DNA of 33,112 nt from Acidobacteriota bacterium (GCA_016178075.1 JACOUA010000025.1:1-33112), one strand, 5' to 3'. Counted from the first letter of the stretch, positions 21,618 through 30,711 are shown. A program made the numbers and translations. The notes: a model not told the origin generated them from the letters alone.

Positions 21618-23174
21618 ATGCGGTTCTCTGAAATCGTCCAAGCGTCCAACCAGGTGGCGGCGGTCAGCGGCCGTCTGGAAAAAATCGAGCGGCTGGCTTC
21701 GGTTCTGCAGCGCCTGGCGCCGGACGACATCGAAATAGCCATCGCGTTTCTGTCGGGGTCCCTGCGTCAGGGCCGCGTCGGGATCGGCCCAGCCGTCATC
21801 TGGCAGGCAAACGAGATCGCACCCGCCGAGTCCCCATCGCTGGAGCTTCGTGACGTCGACGCCGCCTTCGAACGCATCGCCGGCGTTGGGGGCGCGGGCG
21901 CGACGGCGGAGCGTCGCCGACTGCTGCGCGAGCTCACCGCGCACGCCACACGCGAGGAACAGGACTTCCTCGCGCGCCTCCTTTTCGGCGAGCTGCGTCA
22001 GGGCGCGCAGGAAGGCGTTGTCGTCGAAGCCGTCGCTCGCGCGAGCGGCGTCACAAGCGATCTGATCCGGCGGGCCGCCATGATGACCGGGGATCTGGGC
22101 TCCGTCGCCCGGGCCGCGATCCTTGAAGGCGAGTCATCCCTCTCCCGCTACGTCGTCCAGATCTTCCGGCCGGTGCAGCCGATGCTCGCCGATTCGGCCA
22201 CCGACGTCGACGCCGCACTCGGCGCCCTCGGAGAAGCGTCGCTGGAATACAAGATCGACGGGGCGCGGATCCAGGTTCACAAATCGGGGGGCGAGGTTCG
22301 CATCTACTCGCGAACAACGAGGGACGTCACCCGGGTCGCGCCCGAGATCGCCCAGGTCGTGCGCGCGCTTCCAGCCCGAGAGCTGATCCTGGACGGTGAG
22401 GTCATCGCGCTTCGCCACGACGGCACGCCGCACCCATTCCAGGTGACGATGAGCAGGTTCGGCAGGAAGCTGGATGTCGATCGCTTCGGTGCAGAGCTGC
22501 CGCTTTCCGCGTTTTTCTTCGACTGCCTGCTGGTCGACGGCCGGCCCCTCATCGACGAGCCGCAGTCGGATCGCTTCGGCGCCCTGGTCGATCTCGCGCC
22601 GTCCGACATCGTGATCCCGTACATCGTCGCAGCGCGTCCGGACCAAGCGGTCGATTTTCTCAACGACGCGCTCCGCCACGGCCACGAAGGCCTGATGGCC
22701 AAGGCGCGGGCGGCTGGCTATGCGGCGGGCCGACGCGGCAAATCGTGGCTGAAGATCAAGGTGGCCCGCACGCTCGATCTCGTCGTCCTCGCGGCCGAGT
22801 GGGGACACGGCCGCCGGCGCGGCTGGCTGAGCAACCTTCACCTCGGGGCGCGGGATCCCGATCGGCATTCGTTTGTGATGCTGGGAAAGACGTTCAAGGG
22901 CCTGACCGACGAGATGCTCGCGTGGCAGACGGCCAGGCTGCTCGAGCTCGAGATCGGCCGTGACGACGACACGGTTTACGTTCGGCCGGAGCTTGTCGTG
23001 GAGGTGGCGTTCAACGAGGTTCAGGTAAGCCCGCAGTACCCGGGAGGCGTGGTGCTGCGCTTCGCGCGAGTGAAGCGGTATCGGACGGACAAGACGGCGG
23101 GGGAAGCGGACACGATAGAGACTGTAAGAGGATCGGGCATTGGGGTTCGGGATTCGGGATTCGGGATCCGCTGA
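21618..23174 (+). CDS. ATP-dependent DNA ligase (LigB type)
   Basis: The 518-residue protein has the N-terminal alpha-helical DNA-binding domain of archaeal/LigB-type ligases (residues 1-180) and then the nucleotidyl-transfer core. Motif I is EYKIDGARIQV with the adenylated K212; FFFDCLLVDG is motif III, HEGLMAKA motif IV and KSWLKIKVARTLDLVVLAAEWGHGRR motif V. The OB-fold includes VMLGKTFKGLTDEMLAWQT and VVEVAFNEVQVSPQYPGGVVLRFARVKRYR. It seals nicks with ATP, beside the essential NAD ligase expected elsewhere. The last dozen residues (GIGVRDSGFGIR) are encoded by an intergenic repeat (23133-23219), so the native C-terminus was probably replaced. No ribosome site is visible before ATG 21618. 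Confidence 0.9.
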   Translation: MRFSEIVQASNQVAAVSGRLEKIERLASVLQRLAPDDIEIAIAFLSGSLRQGRVGIGPAVIWQANEIAPAESPSLELRDVDAAFERIAGVGGAGATAERRRLLRELTAHATREEQDFLARLLFGELRQGAQEGVVVEAVARASGVTSDLIRRAAMMTGDLGSVARAAILEGESSLSRYVVQIFRPVQPMLADSATDVDAALGALGEASLEYKIDGARIQVHKSGGEVRIYSRTTRDVTRVAPEIAQVVRALPARELILDGEVIALRHDGTPHPFQVTMSRFGRKLDVDRFGAELPLSAFFFDCLLVDGRPLIDEPQSDRFGALVDLAPSDIVIPYIVAARPDQAVDFLNDALRHGHEGLMAKARAAGYAAGRRGKSWLKIKVARTLDLVVLAAEWGHGRRRGWLSNLHLGARDPDRHSFVMLGKTFKGLTDEMLAWQTARLLELEIGRDDDTVYVRPELVVEVAFNEVQVSPQYPGGVVLRFARVKRYRTDKTAGEADTIETVRGSGIGVRDSGFGIR

Positions 23175-23219
23175 CCAACTCCAACCGACGAACCCCGAGT
23201 CCCGAACCCCGAATCCCGG
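23133..23219. repeat. Inverted GGGATTCGGG-family repeat
   Basis: The left arm (about 23133-23170) is tandem GGGATTCGG units and the right arm (about 23187-23219) is their degenerate reverse complement. The left arm is translated as the end of the DNA ligase and includes its stop. The structure can form a long hairpin between the convergent ligase and LTxxQ genes. Confidence 0.7.
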
Positions 23220-23237
23220 CTTTCTGATCGCCGATCC

Positions 23238-23438
23238 CTACCGGTTCCTCCGTCCTCTACCCCTGCCGGCCGGCCCGAACCCCGGCCCGAACCCGCGGCC
23301 CAGCTCGTCGAACCGCTTCAACTGCTCGGGCGTCAGGATCTTCTCAATCTGCGTCCTGATCTCCTTCTGCTCGGCCTCGAAGCGGCTGTTGGCTTCCTCC
23401 CTGACGGCGAACCAGACGCGCGAGCGGTTATCGTTCAT
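23238..23438 (-). CDS. Short LTxxQ-motif protein (Spy/CpxP-like fragment)
   Basis: The 66-residue protein reads VWFAVREEANSRFEAEQKEI, then RTQIEKILTPEQLKRFDELG and a Gly/Arg tail (GFGPAGRGRGRRNR). LTPEQ is the Spy/CpxP signature. The usual N-terminal export signal or membrane helix is absent, so it may have lost its front, or ATG 23438 may be a fallback start. It overlaps the anti-sigma gene's end by 11 bp and closes the sigma/anti-sigma cluster. Confidence 0.6.
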   Translation of the reverse strand: MNDNRSRVWFAVREEANSRFEAEQKEIRTQIEKILTPEQLKRFDELGRGFGPGFGPAGRGRGRRNR

Positions 23439-23937
23439 TGGCGTGCTTCTCGAAGAAGTCCTGCAGCGTCTCTCTCGGCCGCGCGGTCAGAGCCGCCACG
23501 AAGATCGATTCCTCGGTCATCCCAGGCTGCCACACGATGGAGGAGACCGGCGCGTCCGGTCCCGTGGCCTCTTCCCACGCCTGCCACCTGATCGGGGTCG
23601 ACGCCGAAGAGTCCTCGACCGAAACGCCGCCGAGGCGCAGCACCAGCAGGAGGACGGGCAGCGGCGAGAGCGCGAGCGTCCAGCGACGCCAGTCGGCAAT
23701 CGGCAGCCAAGACGACCCCGGACGGAGCCGCCTCGCAACCCGATGCTCGAAGCCCGCCGGCACCGGCGCCGCGGGCCGCGATCGAAGGACCTCGCGGACG
23801 GCGCGTTGCGCTTCGAGCTCCTCCCGACAGGCCGAGCACTCGCGGAGGTGCGCCATCAGCCGTCCCTGCGCTGCCGCCTCGATTGTCCCGTCGGCTTCCT
23901 GCACCATCAGCGCCGCGACATCTTGGCAATCACTCAT
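23428..23937 (-). CDS. Zinc-finger anti-sigma factor
   Basis: The 169-residue protein begins MSDCQDVAALMVQEADGTIEAAAQ, followed by the zinc-binding HLRECSACREEL (HxxxCxxC) of anti-sigma factors. A membrane helix follows (WTLALSPLPVLLLVLRLGG), then a periplasmic part ending LTARPRETLQDFFEKHANER. It should hold the ECF sigma factor encoded upstream (24112-24681) at the membrane. AAGGAGG before ATG 23937 is strong. A 174-bp gap separates it from the sigma gene and contains a GGGGATCC/GGTCCCC-type hairpin near 24035-24055 without a T-run. Confidence 0.87.
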   Translation of the reverse strand: MSDCQDVAALMVQEADGTIEAAAQGRLMAHLRECSACREELEAQRAVREVLRSRPAAPVPAGFEHRVARRLRPGSSWLPIADWRRWTLALSPLPVLLLVLRLGGVSVEDSSASTPIRWQAWEEATGPDAPVSSIVWQPGMTEESIFVAALTARPRETLQDFFEKHANER

Positions 23938-24111
23938 GTCGGGCCTCCTTATTCACTTTGCGATGGGGCGGCCGCTCCGCCTAACCTGATAACGACGACT
24001 GAGCTCCGCGGCGGCTGATTGTTTGATCCGGGGACCCCTGGATCCCCGTAGGCCCCATCGCCTACCACGGCTCGCTCGCGCTCGCCGCGCTACCTCGTCA
24101 CAACGATCCGT

Positions 24112-24681
24112 TTAGTGTGACAGCCTCGGGCGGTTCATCAACACCGCGAGAGATGCCCGCAGGCGCTGGCGGCCGCGAAAGATCCTGGACATCACCGTCC
24201 CGATCGGCACCCCCGTCACCTCGGCAATCTCGCGGTACTCGAGCCCCTCGATGTCGCGCAACGTCACCGCCAGCCTGAGATCGGGCGGGACCTCCGCGAG
24301 CGCCTTGTCGATGAGGTCCCGCCGCATGAGGTCCGATTCCTGATCTGCGGCGGGCGACGCGTCGGCGGGTCTCACATGACGCCGGTCCGCCTCGCCGCTC
24401 CACAGCCGCGGCCACAATGACTTTCGCGACCGCCGTGATCGGAACACGTTGACGGCGATCCGATAGAGCCACGTTGCGAAGGCACTGTCGCCACGAAACC
24501 GCGGGAGTCCGCGAAACGCACGGATGAAGGTCTCCTGCGCCAGGTCCTCGGCTTCGTCTTCGCTGCCGGTCAGCGCGCGCGCCAGGTTGAAGACGCGCCG
24601 CTGATGACGCCGTACCAGCTCCGCGAACGCGGCCTCGTCACCGCCCGCGGCGGCCCGCACGAGCGCGAGATCAGGATCCAT
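24112..24681 (-). CDS. ECF-family RNA polymerase sigma factor
   Basis: The 189-residue protein has region 2 (DLALVRAAAGGDEAAFAELV, then VFNLARALTGSEDEAEDLAQ, ETFIRAFRGLPRFRGDSAFA and TWLYRIAVNVFRSR) and region 4 (LAEVPPDLRLAVTLRDIEGL, then EYREIAEVTGVPIGTVMSRI and FRGRQRLRASL). The linker is long and charged. ATG 24681 gives the standard MDPDLAL beginning. ATG 24726 is in frame, starts two bases after the stop of the upstream LTxxQ gene and would allow coupling. The neighbours are an anti-sigma factor and two LTxxQ proteins, so an envelope or metal stress response is likely, as with Cnr- and Cpx-linked systems. Confidence 0.92.
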   Translation of the reverse strand: MDPDLALVRAAAGGDEAAFAELVRRHQRRVFNLARALTGSEDEAEDLAQETFIRAFRGLPRFRGDSAFATWLYRIAVNVFRSRRSRKSLWPRLWSGEADRRHVRPADASPAADQESDLMRRDLIDKALAEVPPDLRLAVTLRDIEGLEYREIAEVTGVPIGTVMSRIFRGRQRLRASLAVLMNRPRLSH

Positions 24682-24728
24682 CACCCACGCGTGACCGCCT
24701 GCAAGGTCGAGCGCCGCCGCCGGCATGT

Positions 24729-25499
24729 TTACCGATTCGGTCCAGGCGGCGGTTCTTGCTGCGGCTCCTGCGGCCGCGGGACCCAGGGTCCCCCTGGCCC
24801 GCGCCCAGGGCCCCATGGTCCCATGAAAAAGCCTCGGCCCGGACGGCCCCGACGGCGCATCGGCCCGAATCCCCGTCGTCCCCTCGGCCCACCGCGCCAG
24901 CGAGCGCCGGGGCCCATGAATCCAAAGCCTCGCCCGCCGCGCGGTCCCATGAACCCAAACCCGCGACCTCCGCCCATCGGGCCCATGAAGCCAAACCCAC
25001 GGCCGCCGGCCATCGGCCCCATGCCGCGCATGCCGAACCCGCCGACTCCAGGTCCACCTCGACGCTCGCGCATGGCGCGCCGCTGTTCGGGCGTGAGAAT
25101 CTTCGAGAGCTGAAGCTGCTGGTTGATCCGCGCGCTCAGCGCGTTGGTCTGCGCGGTCACGATCTCCTTCTTCAGCGCCTCAATCTTCGCCGTATCGGGC
25201 GTGTCAGCCAGGAGCAGTTCCTGGAGCTGCCCCTGCAGCTTGCGCATCTCGTCCGCCGTCTGCCCCTCGTTGGGTTGTTTCTCGCGCAGCGCGCGCAGCG
25301 CCTCGCGTTGCTTCTCGTCGAGCTGAGGCGGGCCGCCTCCTCGACCAGGCCCAGGGCCCTGAGGTCCTTGCGGACCCTGTGGCGCTGGCGGCGCCGCGTC
25401 CCCGCGCCCGCGCGCCGGAGGCTGTGGCTGCGCAAACGCGGCCGACGCGACAACCATTATCGACACCGTGCTCAGACAAATCCTGCGTCCATGGGTCAT
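24729..25499 (-). CDS. Exported LTxxQ protein with Gly/Arg/Met-rich repeat tail
   Basis: The 256-residue protein has a signal peptide (MTHGRRICLSTVSIMVVASA ending AFAQ), a Gly/Pro-rich lead and a helical Spy/CpxP-like core (LDEKQREALRALREKQPNEG, then DEMRKLQGQLQELLLADTPD and INQQLQLSKILTPEQRRAMRERR). The second half is low complexity, with three to four copies of GRGFGFMGP spaced by Gly/Arg. The core suggests a periplasmic chaperone or metal sensor. The Met/Arg-rich tail might bind metal or nucleic acid, but this is a guess. AGGAG precedes ATG 25499. It is first in the sigma/anti-sigma cluster. Confidence 0.78.
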   Translation of the reverse strand: MTHGRRICLSTVSIMVVASAAFAQPQPPARGRGDAAPPAPQGPQGPQGPGPGRGGGPPQLDEKQREALRALREKQPNEGQTADEMRKLQGQLQELLLADTPDTAKIEALKKEIVTAQTNALSARINQQLQLSKILTPEQRRAMRERRGGPGVGGFGMRGMGPMAGGRGFGFMGPMGGGRGFGFMGPRGGRGFGFMGPGARWRGGPRGRRGFGPMRRRGRPGRGFFMGPWGPGRGPGGPWVPRPQEPQQEPPPGPNR

Positions 25500-25583
25500 T
25501 GGTTTCTCCTGAATCTTGTCGGGATCTCTGATCCCTACCCTTATAGACCGGCAGCCCCCGGCGCTTATTCCGGCAGTACCCTT

Positions 25584-25589
25584 TATAAT
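25584..25589 (+). promoter_or_regulatory. Consensus -10 element of the second amidohydrolase gene
   Basis: TATAAT is a perfect hexamer; RNA would start near 25596, about 37 nt before ATG 25633. No good -35 box is seen. It lies between this gene and the divergent LTxxQ gene. Confidence 0.45.
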
Positions 25590-25632
25590 CAGCCCCGGGA
25601 GCCCGAACCGGTCACTGACGAGAGGTAGAGCT

Positions 25633-26874
25633 ATGAGCTTCCTCAATCGCGTCGCGCTGATGGCACTCCCCTTTGCACTTACCACATCGGCGGCACTGGC
25701 GCAGGATCGTCCCGTCGTGATTCGGGCCGGCACGCTGCTCGACGGGAAGGGCGGCACCGCGCGCAACGTCACGATCGTCGTGCAGGGCACCCGCGTCACG
25801 CGCGTGGAGAGCACGACAGGTGCGGTGACGTACGACCTGTCTCGGCTGACCGTTCTTCCGGGCCTCATCGATACGCACGTGCACATCGGCCAGCACTTCG
25901 GGAAGGACGGCCGCGCCGACTCGCGCGGCGAAACGCTCGCCGAGGCGGCGCTGTTCGGCGCCGAAAACGCCTACCTGACCCTCATGGCGGGCCTGACAAC
26001 GGTGCAGAGTGTGGGGGCGGCGTCGGACGTGCCGCTGCGCGAGGCGATTGCGCGCGGCATTCTCCCGGGCCCCCGGATTCTGACCTCGATCGGATCGATC
26101 ACGAGCACGACGCTGACGCCGGATCAAATCAGGGAATCGGTGCGGAAGCTCGAGAGCGACGGCGCCGATCTGATCAAGATCTTCGCATCGAGAAGCATTC
26201 GCGAAGGCGGCGCCCAAACCCTCACCCAGCCGCAGCTCGACGCGGCGTGTGGCGAGGCGAAGGCCGTGGGGCTCCGGACGCTCGTGCACGCCCACAGCCC
26301 CGAGAGCATCAAGGCCGCCGTCCAGGCGGGCTGCTCGCAGATCGAGCACGGCGTCTTCTCGACGCAGGAGGTCCTCGACCTGATGGCGCAGAAGGGCGTG
26401 TACTTCGATCCGAACGTCGGGGTCGTGCTCCAGAACTACCTCCAGAACAGGGCGAAGTTCCTCGGCATCGGCAATTACACCGAGGAAGGGTTCGCGTACA
26501 TGGAGAAGGGGGTGCCGCTCAACTACGCGATGATCAAGCGCGCGGTGGCCACGCCGAAGCTGAAGCTGGTGTTCGGCACCGATGCGGTGGCCGGTGCCCA
26601 CGGGCACAACGTCGAAGAGCTGATCGTGCGGGTGCAGGAAGGTCGTCAGAAACCGATGGACGCGATCATCTCCGGGACGTCGGCCGCGGCCAGCTCGTTG
26701 GGGATGGCGGATCGGCTCGGATCGATCGCACCAGGACTCGAGGCCGATCTGATCGCGGTGGAGGGGGATCCGTCACAAGACATCACGGCGCTGCGACACG
26801 TCATGTTCGTCATGCGCGGCGGCAAGGTGTACCGGCACACCGCGCCGACACGCACGGGAAAGACGGAACCCTGA
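25633..26874 (+). CDS. Exported amidohydrolase-family enzyme (prolidase/Xaa-Pro dipeptidase-like)
   Basis: The 413-residue protein has a signal peptide (MSFLNRVALMALPFALTTSAALAQ). Metal-site motifs follow the amidohydrolase pattern: LPGLIDTHVHIGQHF, LMAGLTTVQSVGA, ADLIKIFASRSIREGG (bridging Lys), GLRTLVHAHSPESIKAAVQA, CSQIEHGVFS, LVFGTDAVAGAHGHNVEEL and LGSIAPGLEADLIAVEGDP. This arrangement is typical of the imidazolonepropionase/Sgx-type exported dipeptidases of soil bacteria. The substrate is probably a small dipeptide or cyclic amide, by family inference. AGAGG precedes ATG 25633. Confidence 0.9.
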   Translation: MSFLNRVALMALPFALTTSAALAQDRPVVIRAGTLLDGKGGTARNVTIVVQGTRVTRVESTTGAVTYDLSRLTVLPGLIDTHVHIGQHFGKDGRADSRGETLAEAALFGAENAYLTLMAGLTTVQSVGAASDVPLREAIARGILPGPRILTSIGSITSTTLTPDQIRESVRKLESDGADLIKIFASRSIREGGAQTLTQPQLDAACGEAKAVGLRTLVHAHSPESIKAAVQAGCSQIEHGVFSTQEVLDLMAQKGVYFDPNVGVVLQNYLQNRAKFLGIGNYTEEGFAYMEKGVPLNYAMIKRAVATPKLKLVFGTDAVAGAHGHNVEELIVRVQEGRQKPMDAIISGTSAAASSLGMADRLGSIAPGLEADLIAVEGDPSQDITALRHVMFVMRGGKVYRHTAPTRTGKTEP

Positions 26875-26884
26875 TCCGAACGGG

Positions 26885-26922
26885 GACCGGGATTCGGGAC
26901 GCGGGATTCAGGATTCGCGGGA
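26885..26922. repeat. GGGATTCGGG-family repeat after the amidohydrolase gene
   Basis: Degenerate units (ccgggattcgggac, gcgggattcaggattcg) match the left arm of the 23133-23219 repeat. It starts ten bases after the stop codon. Confidence 0.6.
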
Positions 26923-26997
26923 TCGCAATCGGCCACTTGGGCAGGGTCTGACGCTGATCCAGGCCCAAAGGCTAGCGCCCACAGCCCAGAGCCTGTC

Positions 26998-29900
26998 ATG
27001 GACCTGAGCGTCGCCCTCGCGCCTCGCTTCACGACTCTCGACGGCCGCCGGCTCGCGCACGATCTGTTCGGACTCGACGGCGACATATCTTCGCTGCCGA
27101 GCGAGCGCGATCAGAACTTCCTCGTCCGTGGTCCTGAAGGCCCCCTCGCGGTCCTGAAGATCGCGAACCCATCGGACCCCGAAACCGTTCTCGACCTGCA
27201 GAACCGTGCCATCGAGCATCTGGCGCGGCACGCGCCGACACTGACGCTCCCGCGGATCATCCCCGCGCGGTCCGGCGCCGCGCTGACGACGACGGTCGGC
27301 CCCGACGGGCGCACCTATTTCGTGCGGGCCCTTGGCTATGTGCCGGGCAAGTGTCTGGCCGAGGTCGCGCCCCATGCCCGCGAGCTCCTCCGCGGGCTGG
27401 GCGCCCGACTCGGCGAGATGGACCGCGCCCTGGCGACCTTCACCCACCCGGCGATGCATCGCGACCTGCAGTGGGACCTGAAGCACACGGGCCGGCTGGC
27501 CGAACACCTGCCGCTGGTTGAGGCGGATCGACGGCGGCTGATTCAGGATGTCATCGCTCGCTTCCCCGTGGAGATCGCGCCTCGTTTCGGCCGGCTGCGC
27601 GCGAGCGTCATCCACAACGATTGGAACGATCACAACATCCTGGTCGCCACCGGCCCCGGCGCCGACCCTCGAGTGGTTGGGGCGATCGACTTTGGCGATC
27701 TGCTGTATTCGCACACTGTCTGCGACTTGGCGATCGCGCTCGCCTACGTGCTGCTCGACAAGCCGGATCCGATCGCGGCGGCCACCGACGTCATACGGGG
27801 GTATCACGAGACCAATCCCCTCGAGGAGCCGGAAATCGACCTCCTGCCCGATCTCATCCGATGCCGGCTGGCCACCAGCGTCGTCATGGCGGCGCGCCAG
27901 CAAGCGGCCGCGCCCGACAATCCCTACCTCGGTGTCAGTCAAACGCCGGTGTGGAGGCTCCTCGAGAGGCTCGAAGGCATCTCGGATCGCTGGGTGCGGT
28001 ACTCGTTCCGCGACGCCTGCGGCCTGGCACCGTCTCCGAAGAGCAGGGCCATCGTGCGATGGCTCGAGCAGCGGCGCACCCAGATTGGTCCGGTCGTGTC
28101 ACCAGACGCGCGCGAGGTGCCGACGCTCGTGTTCGACCTGAGCGTCGGAAGCGTCGAGCTGACCGATCTGGCTCAGCTCGGCAACGCCCAGGTCTTCACG
28201 GATCTCGTGTTCGGACGCATGCGGCACGCGGGAGCACAGGTTGGCATCGGACGGTACGACGAAGCGCGCCTGGCGTATCGATCCGAGTTGTTCCAGCACG
28301 CGGGCGCCGACGGCCCCATCTGGCGCACGATTCACCTCGGCCTGGATTTGTTCATCGAACCTGGGACACCTGTCCTCGCGCCGCTCGACGGCGTCGTCCA
28401 CAGCTTCGGGAACAATGCGAGGGAGCGGAGCGGGGCGGCGGGGGCCCCGCCCTTCAACAATGCGTACGGCCCGACCATCATCCTGGAGCACCGCATCGAT
28501 TCGGGCGAGACGTTCTCCACGCTCTACCGACATTTGAGCCTCGAGTCGCTCGACGGCCTGTTCAAGGGAAAGCCGGTTCGGCGAGGCGATCTCATCGGGA
28601 CCATTGGCGACAGCGCAGTCAATGGCGGATGGCCGCCGCACCTGCACTTGCAGATCGTGACGGACCTGCTCGATCACGAGGGTGACTTCCCCGGTGTCGC
28701 GCCCCCTGATCAGCGCGATCTCTGGTTGAGCCTCTGCCCCGATCCAAACTTGATCGCGGGTCTTCGCCACGCCGACTTGAACACGGCGCGAATCCCGCCA
28801 TCGGCCCTCCTGGCCAGCCGGCACGATCTCGTCGGACCCTCGCTCAGCCTCGCCTATCGCCGCCCGCTCATCATGCTGCGTGGGTTCCGACAGTATCTTT
28901 ACGACCACGAGGGTCGCGCGTTCCTCGACGCCGTGAACAACGTCCCACATGTCGGGCACTGCCATCCGCGCGTCGTGCAGGCGGGGCAGATCCAGATGGC
29001 AGTGCTCAACACGAACACACGCTATCTGCACCCACTCCTGACGCAGTACGCCGAGCGGCTGGTTGCCACCCTTCCCTCCCCGCTTCGCGTCTGCTTCTTC
29101 GTCAACAGCGGCAGCGAGGCCAACGAGCTGGCGCTCCGGATCGCCCGCGCCCACGCGCGCGGCCGCGATGTCATCGTCGTCGACGGCGCGTACCACGGCA
29201 ACACGTCGACACTGGTGGAGATCAGCCCGTACAAATTCGACGGTCCCGGAGGGGGCGGCCGGCCGGACTATGTCCAGGCGGTCTGCATGCCCGACCCCTA
29301 CCGTGGACCGTACCGCGGGACGGATCCGAACATGGGCCTGAGCTACGCGCGCCACGTGGGCGAGGCGATCGATCGGATTCGAGCCGCCGGGCGCTCGCCG
29401 TGCGCGTTTTTCTGTGAATCGCTGTTGAGTTGTGGTGGACAGATTGTGCTGCCGGACGGTTATCTCGCCGAGGCGTATCGCCTGGTGCGAGCCGCCGGCG
29501 GCGTGTGCGTGGCTGATGAAGTCCAGGTCGGTCTCGGCCGGATCGGCAGCGACTTCTGGGGGTTCCAGACGCAGCACGTGGTCCCGGACATCGTGGTGCT
29601 CGGCAAGCCGATGGGGAACGGGCACCCGCTCGGCGCGGTAGTGACGACGGCGGAGCTGGCGGCGTCGTTCGCGAACGGGATGGAGTTCTTCAGCACCTTC
29701 GGCGGCAACCCGGTCTCGTGCGCGATCGGCCTCGCCGTGCTCGACGTCATCCGCGACGAGGGACTTCAGGAGCACGCGTGGCAGGTTGGGGGCCGGCTGC
29801 TGGCGGAGCTGAAGCGTTTCACACGCGATCATCCGGTCGTCGGCGACGTCCGCGGCCGTGGGCTGTTCATCGGCGTCGAGCTCGTCGAGGATCGCGAGAC

Positions 29901-30126
29901 GCTGACCCCCGCGGCGAGACAGGCCTCTTACGTCATCAACCGAATGCGCGATCGGGGCGTGCTCGTGAGCACCGACGGCCCGCTCCACAACGTCATCAAG
30001 ATCAAACCACCTCTGGTCTTTTCAGCGTCGGACGCCGACCGCCTCGTCGAGACGCTCGACGTCGTCCTGCGCGAAGACGGGGCCAAGCCAACTGAGAGTC
30101 CGGCCAAAGCCGGACCCCACCACTGA
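26998..30126 (+). CDS. Trifunctional fusion: APH-type phosphotransferase, M23/LytM peptidase-like domain, class III aminotransferase-fold enzyme
   Basis: The 1042-residue protein has three parts. Residues 1-340 form a choline/aminoglycoside kinase-like domain ([13 protein letters not shown] near 205, [11 protein letters not shown] near 228). Residues 430-570 form a LytM-like domain ([20 protein letters not shown] near 446, [18 protein letters not shown] near 548), keeping HxxxD and HxH metal ligands. Residues 630-1035 form a PLP class III fold: [65 protein letters not shown] and the Schiff-base Lys in [16 protein letters not shown]. The PLP part resembles the ethanolamine-phosphate and hydroxylysine-phosphate lyases. 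A kinase that makes the phosphorylated amine and a lyase that breaks it down would be a logical pair. No strong ribosome site precedes ATG 26998. Confidence 0.9.
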   Translation: MDLSVALAPRFTTLDGRRLAHDLFGLDGDISSLPSERDQNFLVRGPEGPLAVLKIANPSDPETVLDLQNRAIEHLARHAPTLTLPRIIPARSGAALTTTVGPDGRTYFVRALGYVPGKCLAEVAPHARELLRGLGARLGEMDRALATFTHPAMHRDLQWDLKHTGRLAEHLPLVEADRRRLIQDVIARFPVEIAPRFGRLRASVIHNDWNDHNILVATGPGADPRVVGAIDFGDLLYSHTVCDLAIALAYVLLDKPDPIAAATDVIRGYHETNPLEEPEIDLLPDLIRCRLATSVVMAARQQAAAPDNPYLGVSQTPVWRLLERLEGISDRWVRYSFRDACGLAPSPKSRAIVRWLEQRRTQIGPVVSPDAREVPTLVFDLSVGSVELTDLAQLGNAQVFTDLVFGRMRHAGAQVGIGRYDEARLAYRSELFQHAGADGPIWRTIHLGLDLFIEPGTPVLAPLDGVVHSFGNNARERSGAAGAPPFNNAYGPTIILEHRIDSGETFSTLYRHLSLESLDGLFKGKPVRRGDLIGTIGDSAVNGGWPPHLHLQIVTDLLDHEGDFPGVAPPDQRDLWLSLCPDPNLIAGLRHADLNTARIPPSALLASRHDLVGPSLSLAYRRPLIMLRGFRQYLYDHEGRAFLDAVNNVPHVGHCHPRVVQAGQIQMAVLNTNTRYLHPLLTQYAERLVATLPSPLRVCFFVNSGSEANELALRIARAHARGRDVIVVDGAYHGNTSTLVEISPYKFDGPGGGGRPDYVQAVCMPDPYRGPYRGTDPNMGLSYARHVGEAIDRIRAAGRSPCAFFCESLLSCGGQIVLPDGYLAEAYRLVRAAGGVCVADEVQVGLGRIGSDFWGFQTQHVVPDIVVLGKPMGNGHPLGAVVTTAELAASFANGMEFFSTFGGNPVSCAIGLAVLDVIRDEGLQEHAWQVGGRLLAELKRFTRDHPVVGDVRGRGLFIGVELVEDRETLTPAARQASYVINRMRDRGVLVSTDGPLHNVIKIKPPLVFSASDADRLVETLDVVLREDGAKPTESPAKAGPHH

Positions 30127-30210
30127 CTCCCAGGGATACACCGAACCAGAACCCCCTCTTGCAGCGGTGTGAAGTTCTGCACGCCTCCGGCCGATAAGCC
30201 GTTCTGGAGT

Positions 30211-30216
30211 TATCAT
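30211..30216 (+). promoter_or_regulatory. -10 element giving a leaderless mRNA for the small lipoprotein
   Basis: TATCAT ends six bases before ATG 30223, so RNA is expected to start on the A of the start codon. No good -35 box is present. Confidence 0.4.
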
Positions 30217-30222
30217 CGCGCT

Positions 30223-30711
30223 ATGAGCAAAGGCCGCTTCGGTCCAACGATTATGCTGTCGCTCGTGGTCGCGCTCGCGTGCGCCGCCTGCGACTTGTTC
30301 AACAAGGACAACTCTCCAACGTCTCCGACATCCGGATCTGGATCGGGATCGACGCCCCGACTCGATTCCTTCGTGGGCTCCTGGGCCTCGGCGACCATTA
30401 CGCCGCCGAGCGCGACCTCCTGCGGGAATCTCACCTACATCGTGACGGCCGTCAGCCCGACAACCGCCAACGTGTCTTTTACGGCCACCTGCGCGGGCAA
30501 CCTGCAGGTAAGCGGCACCGGCACAGGAACGTTGAACGGATCGTCACTGAACTGGACGGCGCAAGGCACCGTCAGCCAGGGCGGCGTCTCGTGCCCGTTC
30601 TCGTTCCAGAACTCCACGGCGACTCCCGAGGGCACCGCCATCCGCGTGAACTACAACGGCACCGTCTGCGGCGTGTCGGTCAGCGGATCCGAGCTGCTCA
30701 ACAAGAAATAA
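30223..30711 (+). CDS. Small lipoprotein of unknown function
   Basis: The 162-residue protein has a lipoprotein signal (MSKGRFGPTIMLSLVVALAC) with the lipobox LACAAC. A Ser/Gly/Thr linker follows (NSPTSPTSGSGSGSTPRLDS), then a beta-rich domain (FVGSWASATITPPSATSCGN, LTYIVTAVSPTTANVSFTAT, LNWTAQGTVSQGGVSCPFSF, IRVNYNGTVCGVSVSGSELL). Four Cys in the mature part could form two disulfides. ATG 30223 fits the signal peptide and the -10 box directly before it; a longer frame from 30169 does not. I do not recognise the family. Confidence 0.75.
   Translation: MSKGRFGPTIMLSLVVALACAACDLFNKDNSPTSPTSGSGSGSTPRLDSFVGSWASATITPPSATSCGNLTYIVTAVSPTTANVSFTATCAGNLQVSGTGTGTLNGSSLNWTAQGTVSQGGVSCPFSFQNSTATPEGTAIRVNYNGTVCGVSVSGSELLNKK

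Noticed and set aside
24840-25030. Regular DNA repeat resembling a CRISPR or tandem array
   Set aside because: The spacing follows the codons for the GRGFGFMGP repeat of the LTxxQ protein; there are no uniform repeats with unique spacers.
28099-29988. Long minus-strand open frame opposite the fusion gene
   Set aside because: No family signature; the plus-strand PLP and LytM motifs are unambiguous.
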